Shown: positions 45,340-52,801 of the stretch, in pieces
How positions within the stretch are numbered: the stretch's first letter is position 1
Layout of the letters: every line of letters starts with the position of its first letter
DNA from: Burkholderia cepacia ATCC 25416
Lineage (GTDB): Bacteria; Pseudomonadota; Gammaproteobacteria; Burkholderiales; Burkholderiaceae
DNA: 64,000 nt
Direction: 5' to 3'
Assembly: GCF_001411495.1 (NCBI RefSeq)
Contig: NZ_CP012981.1
Location: 2,728,001-2,792,000, forward strand
Position numbers and translations under genes: made by a program
Notes under the pieces: model-generated
What the model was told of the DNA's origin: nothing
Database searches by the model: none
What the model saw: only the letters and a program-made list of their open reading frames with translations

Positions 45340-47592
45340 ATGAAAAAAGTGGAGCAGAGAAAGATGGAGTGGGCAACAGGCACGCGTTTGCGTGCGATCG
45401 CAGCCGCGGCAAGCGTGGCGTTCGGTGCGGCGGCGGGGCAGGCATATGCCCAGACGGCGCCGGCCGTGAACGCAGGCGCCGCGGCGTCGGCCAGCAGTGC
45501 GCAGGGCGGTGCGGCGGCCAGTGCGTCGACCGGTACGCTGCCGACGATCAACGTCAACGCGGCCTCGGAAGGGGACGGCACGGTCGGGCTCGTCGCGAAG
45601 CGCAGCCGGACCGGCACGAAGACCGATACACCGATCAACGAGATCCCGCAGACGATCAACGTCGTCACCGCGCAGCAGATCGAGATGACCGGTGCGACCG
45701 ACGTGAACGCGGCACTGCGCTACGTGCCGGGTTTCTCGTCGTACGGCTCGGACAACCGTTCCGACTGGTACGCGGCACTGCGCGGCTTCACGCCGACCGC
45801 CTACGTGAACGGGCTGCAGGTGCCGAACACGATCAACCTCGCGAGCTGGCGCGTCGATCCGTACATGATCGACAGCATCACCGTGCTGCGCGGGCCGACC
45901 TCGGTGCTGTACGGCGCGGGCGACCCCGGCGCGATCATCGACGTGCAGACCAAGCTCGCCGACGGCGAGCGCGTGCGCGAGGCCGGCGTGCAGATCGGCA
46001 ACTACGCGCGCAAGCAGTTCATGATCGACGTGGGCGACAAGCTCGACCCGGACGGCAAGTACGCGTACCGGTTCGTCGGCGTCGCGCGCGACGGCAATGC
46101 GCTGACCGGCCCGAACAACGACCAGCGCGTCGCGCTCGCGCCGTCGTTCCGCTGGCGCCCGAACGCGGATACGTCGCTGACGCTGTCCGCGACGTACCTG
46201 CAGGACTGGGGCGACATCTCGTCGAACTTCGTCCCGGCGGTGGGCACGGTGCTGCCGAACCCGAGCGGGCAAATCAACAAGGACGTCTACGAAGGCGACC
46301 CGAACTTCAACTACTACCGCAAGAAGCAGTGGTCGGTCGGCTACCAGTTCGAGCAGAACCTGACTTCGGCGTGGAAGTTCCGGCAGAACGTCCGCCTGAT
46401 GCACCTGTCGCTCGACAACGGCTCGGTGTTCGGCAACGGCTTCGTCGAGGGCAGCACGACCGACGTGTCGCGCTGGGCCGGCGTGTTCCAGATGAACTAC
46501 AGCCGCTTCGACATCGACAACAACGTCGAGGGCCGCTTCGCGACGGGCCCGCTCCAGCACACGCTGCTGCTCGGCTTCCAGTACAACCGCCAGACCGCGA
46601 CCGACAGCGAATGGCTCGCCGCCGCGTCGCCGCTGAACATCTACAACCCGGTCTACACGCCGGTCACGCTGTCGGTGTTCTCGAATCCGGACACCACGTT
46701 CCGTACGAACACGTACACGGCGATGAACACGTTCGGCCTGTACGCGCAGGACCAGATCAAGTGGAACCGCTGGACGCTGACGCTCGGCGGCCGCGAGGAC
46801 TGGGTCAACATGCGGATGGACGACCGCGCGGGCGGCACGTCGACGAAGGCGGACGTGACGGCGTTCACCGGCCGCGTCGGCCTCACGTACCAGGGCGACT
46901 ACGGGCTGTCGCCGTACGTCAGCTACGCGACGTCGTTCAACCCGCTGATCGGCGTGAACCTGCTCGGCGGCGGGCTGCCCCAGCCGACGCGCGGCAAGCA
47001 GATCGAGGCCGGCCTGCGCTGGCAGCCGCCCGGCAAGAACCTGATGCTGAACGCGGCGATCTACCAGATCAACCAGACCAACGTGCTCACGCCGGCGCTG
47101 CCGGATCAGGACCCTACCGGCACGAAGTCGGTGCAGACCGGTGAAGTGCGTTCGCGCGGGATCGAACTGAGCGCGACCGGCAAGGTCACGCGGAACCTGT
47201 CGCTGATCGCGTCGTACGTGTACCAGGACGTGAAGAACGTGAAGGCGAACGATGTGTCACTGAACAACTGGCCGGTCGATATTCCGCGTCCGCGCCAGAT
47301 GGCGTCGCTGTGGGCCGACTGGACGTGGCACACGGGGCCGCTGTCGGGCCTGGGCCTGGGCGGCGGCGTTCGCTACCAGAGCGCGTCGGCCGGTGCGGCC
47401 GACAACTCGCTGACGGTGTCGAGCGTCACGCTGTTCGACGCGGGCGTGCATTACGACACGCGTAACTGGCGCTTTGCCGTGAACGGGACGAACCTGTTCA
47501 ACCGCCACTACATCAGCGGTTGCCAGTCGATGAACGTCTGCGTGTTCGGCACCGACCGCACGGTGATCGCGACCGCGAAATACAACTGGTGA
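45340..47592 (+). CDS. orbA: TonB-dependent outer-membrane receptor for ferric ornibactin
   Basis: A 750-residue receptor. ATG 45340 is used; ATG 45364 is an alternative that leaves the same signal peptide, which is cut after AYAQ near residue 38. An Ala/Ser-rich linker leads to TLPTINVNA, the likely TonB box (about 68-76). The plug domain follows: PINEIPQTINVVTAQQI, DVNAALRYVPGFSSYG and the IDSITVLRGPTSVLYGAGDP hallmark near residue 185. The rest is a 22-strand barrel ending in KYNW, with the terminal aromatic. There is no N-terminal FecA-like signalling domain, so OrbA is a transporter only. It lies 22 bases after pvdA. Confidence 0.95.
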   Translation: MKKVEQRKMEWATGTRLRAIAAAASVAFGAAAGQAYAQTAPAVNAGAAASASSAQGGAAASASTGTLPTINVNAASEGDGTVGLVAKRSRTGTKTDTPINEIPQTINVVTAQQIEMTGATDVNAALRYVPGFSSYGSDNRSDWYAALRGFTPTAYVNGLQVPNTINLASWRVDPYMIDSITVLRGPTSVLYGAGDPGAIIDVQTKLADGERVREAGVQIGNYARKQFMIDVGDKLDPDGKYAYRFVGVARDGNALTGPNNDQRVALAPSFRWRPNADTSLTLSATYLQDWGDISSNFVPAVGTVLPNPSGQINKDVYEGDPNFNYYRKKQWSVGYQFEQNLTSAWKFRQNVRLMHLSLDNGSVFGNGFVEGSTTDVSRWAGVFQMNYSRFDIDNNVEGRFATGPLQHTLLLGFQYNRQTATDSEWLAAASPLNIYNPVYTPVTLSVFSNPDTTFRTNTYTAMNTFGLYAQDQIKWNRWTLTLGGREDWVNMRMDDRAGGTSTKADVTAFTGRVGLTYQGDYGLSPYVSYATSFNPLIGVNLLGGGLPQPTRGKQIEAGLRWQPPGKNLMLNAAIYQINQTNVLTPALPDQDPTGTKSVQTGEVRSRGIELSATGKVTRNLSLIASYVYQDVKNVKANDVSLNNWPVDIPRPRQMASLWADWTWHTGPLSGLGLGGGVRYQSASAGAADNSLTVSSVTLFDAGVHYDTRNWRFAVNGTNLFNRHYISGCQSMNVCVFGTDRTVIATAKYNW

Positions 47593-47597
47593 CGATG

Positions 47598-47650
47598 CGC
47601 GCCGCGGCCCGCCGGCCGGCCTTCGTGGCCGGCGCGGGCCGGTCGCGGCG
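47598..47650. repeat. Long GC-rich inverted repeat between orbA and pvdF
   Basis: The 86-base gap holds a near-complete palindrome centred near 47625: GCGCCGCGGCCCGCCGGCC pairs with GGCCGGCGCGGGCC followed by GCGGCGC, with one bulge. No T-run follows, so it is not a normal terminator. It could lower read-through or protect the upstream mRNA, giving more OrbA than PvdF/OrbL. Confidence 0.55.
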
Positions 47651-47678
47651 CCTTCGTCCGCTTTTCCACGACGCATCC

Positions 47679-48518
47679 ATGCCGAAGAAAAATCTCGTCT
47701 ACATCCAGTCGCTGCGCAACGGCGCAGCCGATCGCGCCGGCCAGCCGGTCGCTTATCAGGGCGGCACGCGCTACATGAAGGCGCCGCTCGAATTCCTCGT
47801 CGAGCGCCTGAACGACTCGCTGCTCGGCGAGCGCTACACGCTCAAGGGCGTGATCGTCGACGACGACGACGGTTCGCCGGCCGACCGCGCGAAGGTGGCC
47901 GACTACGGCTTCGCCCGTACGCCGGGCCGCCCGTGGATCCTGCCGGAAGGGTTGACGGTGCAGGGCCGGCCGGTCGACGAACTGTTCTGCACGATTGCGT
48001 CGACATACCGGCGGCTGCCGCGCGACGCACGCGAGCGTGCAGCCGGCAAACAGGCGTTCGAGCGCCGCCTGCTCGAGCGCCTGCTCGAACTCGAAGCCGA
48101 TGTCGTCGTGCTCGACGGGCTGCTCGTGATCCTCGACGAGCTCGTACGGCCCGGCGCGCGCTTTCACCGGCGCATCGCCAACATCCACCCGGGCATCACC
48201 GCCGACGGTTCGCCGTACCAGCGGCGCGGCGCATGGGCGACGCTCGACGCGCTGCACGGCGCGCGCGGCGAACGGGTCGACTGGGCGAGCGGCGCGACGT
48301 CGTCCGTCGAGCCCGTGATGATGACGGGCGCGTCGTTCCACTACGTCGACAACGGCATCGATTCCGGCGAGGTGATCTGCGACGTGCTCGACACGCCGAT
48401 CGCACCGGGCGACACGATTCTCGAACTGCGCTGGAACAACTTCCAGCGCAGCCTGTTTCCGGCGCTCGAGCGGGGGCTGCACGTTCTCGCCGATCGCCAC
48501 GACGCGGGAGCACTGTGA
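47679..48518 (+). CDS. pvdF: N5-hydroxyornithine formyltransferase
   Basis: A 279-residue formyltransferase of the GART-like fold that uses N10-formyl-tetrahydrofolate to formylate N5-hydroxyornithine, as needed for the fourth residue of ornibactin. ATG 47679 starts MPKKNLVYIQSLRNGAADRA, which aligns with PvdF-type proteins; the frame is open further upstream through the orbA end but that part is Arg-rich and not credible. The folate-site sequence IANIHPGITADGSPY near residue 165 holds the N-x-H-P-G version of the catalytic motif, and VDNGIDSGEVI near residue 225 is typical. It lies behind the GC-rich palindrome and its stop overlaps the orbL start. Confidence 0.9.
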   Translation: MPKKNLVYIQSLRNGAADRAGQPVAYQGGTRYMKAPLEFLVERLNDSLLGERYTLKGVIVDDDDGSPADRAKVADYGFARTPGRPWILPEGLTVQGRPVDELFCTIASTYRRLPRDARERAAGKQAFERRLLERLLELEADVVVLDGLLVILDELVRPGARFHRRIANIHPGITADGSPYQRRGAWATLDALHGARGERVDWASGATSSVEPVMMTGASFHYVDNGIDSGEVICDVLDTPIAPGDTILELRWNNFQRSLFPALERGLHVLADRHDAGAL

Positions 48519-49534
48519 TGCAAGACACGCTGACGAAACCGGCCGGCGCCGCCGACGCCGTCGAAGGTGAAGTGGCCGCGGCGCTCGACGGCGCCGCGCA
48601 CGGGCCGGCGATGACGGTCGCCGAGCGCTCGCTCGACGCATGGCGGCCCGACGATTCGCCGGAGGCACTGCTCGCGGCGTTCGTCGCGCTCTTCAACACC
48701 GACACGCGATACGACGCGGCGACGATCACGGTGCCGCTCGGCGGCGCCGATGCGGCGGCTGTTGCGTCGTACGTCGCGCGCGCGGTGCGCGAGGGCGTGA
48801 TCGACGGCGCGCAGGCCGAGGGCGACACGCTGCGGTTCACCGTATCGCGCACGACCTTCTGGCAGAACCCGCGACCGTGGCTGAAGGCGCCCGCGTCGGG
48901 CGGGATGCCGCTGCGCCATGCGATCACGAACGGCCACCGGCACCCGGTGCGGCCGCCGTCGCCGGCCGGCGAGATCTATGCACGCCATATGCCGCAGGTC
49001 GGGATGACGTTCAGCCTGCGTACCGTCGACATCGACGCGCATGCGGACCTGTTCAGCGGCTGGATGAACCTCGATCGCGTCGCGCATTTCTGGGATCAAC
49101 GCGGCACGCGCGACGAGCACGCGGCGTATCTTGCCGAGCGGCTCGCCGATCCGCACATGCACCCGATGATCGGCTATTTCGACGACACGCCGTTCGGCTA
49201 TTTCGAGTTCTACTGGGCGAAGGAGGATCGTCTCGCGCCGTTCTACGATGCGCACGACTACGATCGCGGGCTGCACCTGCTGATCGGCGACTCGCGGTTC
49301 CAGAGCGCCGGCAAGCTGCATGCATGGTGGAGCGGGGTGCTGCACTACATGTTCGTCGACGAACCGCGCACGCAGCGGCTCGTCGGCGAGCCGCGCGTCG
49401 ATCACGTGCGGCACATCGCGTACATGCACCGGCTCGGGTTCTACACGCTGAAGGAGTTCGACTTCCCGCACAAGCGCGCGGCGCTCACCGTGATCGAGCG
49501 AGACACATTCTTCGACACTTTCCGGTTGCCGTGA
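48518..49534 (+). CDS. orbL: N-hydroxyornithine acyltransferase (IucB/PvdY family)
   Basis: A 338-residue GNAT acyltransferase. ATG 48518 overlaps the pvdF stop (TGATG). The N-terminal part (1-150) matches the same region of OrbK. The transferase core has GHRHPVRPPSPAGEIYARHM near residue 145, HFWDQRGTRDEHAAYLAERL near residue 190, GYFEFYWAKEDRLAPFYDAH near residue 225 and RGLHLLIGDSRF near residue 250; the W-x-x-R-G and KEDRL elements are those of the IucB/MbtK group. It should transfer a 3-hydroxy fatty acyl group to N5-hydroxyornithine. It is the last gene of the ornibactin locus. The split of labour with OrbK is not visible in the sequence. Confidence 0.88.
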   Translation: MQDTLTKPAGAADAVEGEVAAALDGAAHGPAMTVAERSLDAWRPDDSPEALLAAFVALFNTDTRYDAATITVPLGGADAAAVASYVARAVREGVIDGAQAEGDTLRFTVSRTTFWQNPRPWLKAPASGGMPLRHAITNGHRHPVRPPSPAGEIYARHMPQVGMTFSLRTVDIDAHADLFSGWMNLDRVAHFWDQRGTRDEHAAYLAERLADPHMHPMIGYFDDTPFGYFEFYWAKEDRLAPFYDAHDYDRGLHLLIGDSRFQSAGKLHAWWSGVLHYMFVDEPRTQRLVGEPRVDHVRHIAYMHRLGFYTLKEFDFPHKRAALTVIERDTFFDTFRLP

Positions 49535-49570
49535 CGGCGCGGGTGCGCAGCGTCGGTGCGGCGTTGCGCG

Positions 49571-49588
49571 CGGTGCGGTGCCGCACCG
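49571..49588. repeat. Perfect palindrome 36 bases after orbL
   Basis: CGGTGCGG-TG-CCGCACCG, 8-bp arms around two bases, the only hairpin candidate after the ornibactin operon. No T-run follows within ten bases, so it is at best part of a Rho-dependent or processing signal. Confidence 0.45.
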
Positions 49589-49727
49589 GCATCGGCCGTT
49601 CGGGATATGGACTGCGTGGCCTGCGTCGTGAAGAATGGATCGCTCTCCTCATCGACGACAGGCCGGCAACATGACAAAAACACCCGTGGCAGCGTGGGGC
49701 GCGACGTCCGATTTGCGTCCTCTCAAT

Positions 49728-49755
49728 TTGACATATGCTGGCATATGTCTAGAAT
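49728..49755 (+). promoter_or_regulatory. vapBC promoter with palindromic operator
   Basis: TTGACA at 49728-49733 and TAGAAT at 49750-49755 are 16 bases apart. Between and over them lies ACATATG-CTGG-CATATGT (49731-49748), a perfect 7-bp inverted repeat. VapB-type antitoxins bind such palindromes alone or with the toxin, so this is a clear autoregulatory site. Confidence 0.8.
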
Positions 49756-49784
49756 GGGCGCATCGTACTCCCATGGAGTGGCTC

Positions 49785-50045
49785 ATGCGTACCGTTTCCA
49801 TTTTCAAGAACGCCCGTAACCAGGCAATCCGCATCCCGAAGGACATGGAGTTCGAGGGGGTGACGGAACTCGAGATCCGCCGCGAGGGCGACACACTGAT
49901 GCTGCGGCCGGTGCGGCCCACGTGGCTCTCGTTCGCGAGCGAACCGCTGGCCGACGCCGATTTCCTCGCCGAACGCCCGGCCGTGATCGAGTCCGGCCGC
50001 TTCGACCTTTCCGGCGGCGCCGCGCCGACGGAGTCCGGCCAGTGA
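49785..50045 (+). CDS. vapB: VapB-type antitoxin (AbrB/SpoVT fold)
   Basis: An 86-residue antitoxin. ATG 49785 is chosen because GGAG lies six bases ahead and it gives MRTVSIFKNARNQAIRIPKD, the classic swapped-hairpin DNA-binding start of VapB proteins; ATG 49773 is in frame and would add four residues. The N-terminal 45 residues are the AbrB-like domain with ELEIRREGDTLMLRPV. The C-terminal part (WLSFASEPLADADFLAERP) should wrap around the toxin. Its stop overlaps the toxin's GTG start (GTGA), so the two are translated together. Confidence 0.9.
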   Translation: MRTVSIFKNARNQAIRIPKDMEFEGVTELEIRREGDTLMLRPVRPTWLSFASEPLADADFLAERPAVIESGRFDLSGGAAPTESGQ

Positions 50046-50458
50046 CCACGCTCTACATGCTCGATACGAACATCTGTTCGTTCATCATGCGCGAGCGGCC
50101 GCCGGTAGTGCTGTCGCGGCTGCAATCGTGCGTCAATGCGCAGCACCGGATCGTCGTGTCGGCCATCACTTATGCCGAAATGCGGTTCGGCGCAGTCGGC
50201 AGGAAGGCGTCGCCGAAGCATGCGGAACTCGTGACGGCCTTTGTCTCGCGGCTCGATGGCGTGCTGTCGTGGGATACGGCGGCCGTCGATGCGACGGCCG
50301 CGATTCGTGCCGATCTCGCCGCGCGCGGCACGCCGATCGGTGCGAACGATGCGTCGATCGCCGGGCATGCGATCGCCGCCGGTGCGGTGCTCGTCACGAA
50401 CAACGGCCGGGAATTCGGCCGGGTGGCCGGGTTGTCGCTCGAAGACTGGGCGGCCTGA
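50042..50458 (+). CDS. vapC: VapC-type PIN-domain ribonuclease toxin
   Basis: A 138-residue PIN-domain toxin expected to cut a specific RNA, in VapC proteins usually a tRNA or rRNA site. The acidic residues that bind magnesium are seen in YMLDTNICSFI (Asp8), TYAEMRFGA (Glu near 45) and IGANDASIAGHA (Asp near 103), with LVTNNGREFGRV at the end. All are present, so it should be active. GTG at 50042 overlaps the antitoxin stop. It converges with the AbiE-like pair, whose last stop is 55 bases away. Confidence 0.92.
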   Translation: MTTLYMLDTNICSFIMRERPPVVLSRLQSCVNAQHRIVVSAITYAEMRFGAVGRKASPKHAELVTAFVSRLDGVLSWDTAAVDATAAIRADLAARGTPIGANDASIAGHAIAAGAVLVTNNGREFGRVAGLSLEDWAA

Positions 50459-50512
50459 GCGCGGCAGTGCGAAAGCGGGATGACGTCGCGGCTTCACATC
50501 CACGGCGTCGTG

Positions 50513-51418
50513 TCATGCGTGCGGTGCGGGTGAATCCGCGAGAAAGGCGTCGCGGAATGCGTCGAGATACCGGTTGGCGTCATCGCTGAATTCACCCGGC
50601 AACAGCGCGAACGCACGTGCCAGCAGATCCTGGCCGAGCGTGGCATAGGTCGCTTCGTCGGACAACAGCACGCGGATCGCGTCGCGCGTGTGCGGCGAGG
50701 CAATCCGTTTCGCGTCTCGCGCGAGCAGCGCGGCGGCGGCAAGGCCGGGCTGGAACGCATGCAGCTCCAGCAGGTCGGGGGCGGCGTCCCAGATGCGCTC
50801 GCGATTGCCTGCATCGTGAAAATTCCGCAGCAGGAACAGCAGGTCGTACGCATCGCTGTTCTGGCGTGCCCGCCGGTCCTTCCAGGCGAGCAGCTTCAGC
50901 AGCGCGAGCGCCGGCAGGCTGGCCACCGGCACGACGGTGCGCGCGTCGATCGACACCGGCTGCGCGGTGTCCACCGCTTCCTGGAAACCGAGCACGTTCA
51001 GCACGAATTCGCCGCCCGGCGGCCACGCGATCGCGCCCGGCGGCGTTTCGAGCGGCCCGAACGGCACGAGATCGAGTTCGGTGCGAAAACCGTGCGTGCC
51101 GCTGTCGAACAGCAGTTTCTGCTGTTGTTTCGGTGCGCGCGTGAATTGCCCGGTCGCAACGAGCGTATCGACGAGCTGCGCGTGAAACGGCCAGCTCACC
51201 GCGCACACCGCGACGTCGACGTCCCGTGTCGCACGCACCGGCCGGATGCCGTGGACGTGCCACATCAGGATGTCGCGCGCGGTTGCGCCGGCGACGACGA
51301 AGGCCGCATCGACGCGCGCGCAGGCACGGCTCACCGCTTGCAAGAGCGCGACCGCCGCCGGGTCGAGCGGCCGGCGCGCGTCGACTTCAAGCGGGCGGAT
51401 GGGCGAGGTATCGGTCAT
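50513..51418 (-). CDS. AbiEii-like nucleotidyltransferase toxin
   Basis: A 301-residue protein of the AbiEii/AbiGii type nucleotidyltransferase group. ATG 51418 starts inside the upstream gene (32-base overlap). The catalytic marks are FVVAGATARDIL near residue 42 (a G-x-T/S-like motif) and TRDVDVAVCAV near residue 67, the D-x-D metal pair. LALLKLLAWKDRRAR followed by DAYDLLFLLRNF (about residues 170-200) is the KD...D-L element of this family. In type IV systems such an enzyme alters an RNA such as tRNA and is held in check by the AbiEi partner. Function of this member is inferred from fold and pairing. The upstream gene is the matching antitoxin. Confidence 0.75.
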   Translation of the reverse strand: MTDTSPIRPLEVDARRPLDPAAVALLQAVSRACARVDAAFVVAGATARDILMWHVHGIRPVRATRDVDVAVCAVSWPFHAQLVDTLVATGQFTRAPKQQQKLLFDSGTHGFRTELDLVPFGPLETPPGAIAWPPGGEFVLNVLGFQEAVDTAQPVSIDARTVVPVASLPALALLKLLAWKDRRARQNSDAYDLLFLLRNFHDAGNRERIWDAAPDLLELHAFQPGLAAAALLARDAKRIASPHTRDAIRVLLSDEATYATLGQDLLARAFALLPGEFSDDANRYLDAFRDAFLADSPAPHA

Positions 51419-52460
51419 GGATCCGTTCGGCGGCGGCAAGGTTGCGGCTGTCCCCGGACGAGACGAGATCCGCATAGATCAGGAGCGGCGGTACGAGCGG
51501 CATGCGCGGCTCGTGCCAATCGAGCGCGGGCGAGTGCGGCCAGAATGCTTCGACGATTTCGACGTCGCCGCGGTCGTCCGGGCGCAGGCGGGCCTGGAGC
51601 AGCAGGCGGTTCGATGCCGCGCCGTGCGTATAGACGGTGATCTCGGCCGGCTTCAGATCGTGCGTCAGCAGGTCGGCCGCCGGTTCGCCGCCGAGCCGCG
51701 CATCGAACGACGCGAAATCGAAATCGCGCCACCAGTCGGGCGCGAGGCTGGCATAACGACGGCTCGGCAGTTTCGCGCGCAGGCGGCTCGGGTACAGCGC
51801 AACCCATTCGTGCACGAAGCGCGGCCAGTCGGGTATCAGGCGCTCGCCATTGCGGCGCTGGCCGACGAGGCCGCGCGCGATCAGGTCGTCCATCGCGAGG
51901 TTGACCGTGCCGAGCGCGACACCCGATGCGGCCGCAATCGCCCGATACGGCTGCGCGACGAGGCCCGGCTGTGTCGCGACCGCGAACATCACGGCCAGCC
52001 CCTTCGGCGTCGTCGCGCGCGATGCCTGCCGGCGCGGCGTGCGCGCGGGTTTCGGCCGGCCCGCGATCATCACGGTCGCTTCCGGCTGGATCAGGCATGC
52101 GTTGCCCGCGGTGTCGAGAAACGGGATGCCCTGGTCGGTCAGGCCGGCGGCCAGTTCGGCCGAAAGATAGGGGGCGATCAGCATCAGCGGCCGCTCGCCG
52201 GGTGTCGCGGTCGCAATGCCGCGGCGGCGCAGTGCCGCGAGTGCGCCCGGCAGCGATTCGACGCGCAGGCTCACGGCGGCCGGCATCTCGAATACGTGCC
52301 CGGCAACGTCGAAGCGGATCATCGCGTCGGCTTGCCCGGCATACGCGGCCGGCACGCGCACGGGCCGCGCGCCGAAGCGCCGGGTCGCGCGTTCGAACGC
52401 GGCGCAGGCTTCGTCGAGCACGTGCTGTTCCGACATCGGAAGGGGGGCGTTCTCGGGCAT
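51387..52460 (-). CDS. AbiEi-like type IV antitoxin and autoregulator
   Basis: A 357-residue protein. ATG 52460 is the likely start, with ATG 52436 possible; no good ribosome-binding site is seen ahead of either. The middle part holds a winged helix-turn-helix (VAQPYRAIAAASGVALGTVN near residues 195-220, followed by DDLIARGLV). An N-terminal region (80-170) contains YLSAELAAGLTDQGIPFLDT and the C-terminal part is alpha/beta (ITVYTHGAASNRLLLQARLR). This layout matches proteins annotated as type IV toxin-antitoxin AbiEi family antitoxins, which pair with AbiEii nucleotidyltransferases, as here. The genes overlap by 32 bases. A repeat-rich operator lies just upstream of the start. Confidence 0.72.
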   Translation of the reverse strand: MPENAPLPMSEQHVLDEACAAFERATRRFGARPVRVPAAYAGQADAMIRFDVAGHVFEMPAAVSLRVESLPGALAALRRRGIATATPGERPLMLIAPYLSAELAAGLTDQGIPFLDTAGNACLIQPEATVMIAGRPKPARTPRRQASRATTPKGLAVMFAVATQPGLVAQPYRAIAAASGVALGTVNLAMDDLIARGLVGQRRNGERLIPDWPRFVHEWVALYPSRLRAKLPSRRYASLAPDWWRDFDFASFDARLGGEPAADLLTHDLKPAEITVYTHGAASNRLLLQARLRPDDRGDVEIVEAFWPHSPALDWHEPRMPLVPPLLIYADLVSSGDSRNLAAAERIHDRYLAHPPA

Positions 52461-52801
52461 CGGAGGCGATTGCTTGTTCACTTGCTCATCAGCGTACACA
52501 AAAAATGTACATGCGTCAAAAAATGAACAATTGCCTGTAACACGTTGATGTGTCGGCATTATTCCGGATGCTTGAACGGTCATCGTCGAATCCTGGCGCT
52601 CGTCAAATCGCTGTCAAGCCCACAGTCTCACGCGCCCGAACCGTGTGCGGCAGTCACCCGGATGGCCGGTCAGCTCATATCGCGCGCGATACCCTGTCCG
52701 GCAACCATCGGTTGCTACCGCGACGACTTTTCGTCTGCCCGGTTGCCGGCGAACCGACTATCCTTGCCTGCACATTCCCCGCAGAAACAGGAGACGACAC
52801 C
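52461..52801. other. Divergent region between the AbiE-like pair and the M20 amidohydrolase
   Basis: About 340 bases. The left end carries the nested inverted repeats of the antitoxin operator (52474-52530). The rest holds the promoter and leader of the amidohydrolase gene, with CAGGAGACG just ahead of its GTG. An open frame runs through it in phase with the amidohydrolase but has no plausible start; I see no separate gene. Confidence 0.6.
52474..52530. promoter_or_regulatory. Nested inverted repeats at the AbiEi-like promoter
   Basis: An outer repeat TTGTTCA (52474-52480) / TGAACAA (52524-52530) encloses an inner one, GTACA (52494-52498) / TGTAC (52506-52510), in an A-rich stretch. AbiEi antitoxins are known to bind two inverted repeats at their own promoter, so this is a good operator candidate. 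Confidence 0.65.

Noticed and set aside
52550..52801. Longer N-terminus of the M20 amidohydrolase
   Set aside because: The conserved domain begins at GTG 52802 behind CAGGAG; the upstream codons look like noncoding leader.
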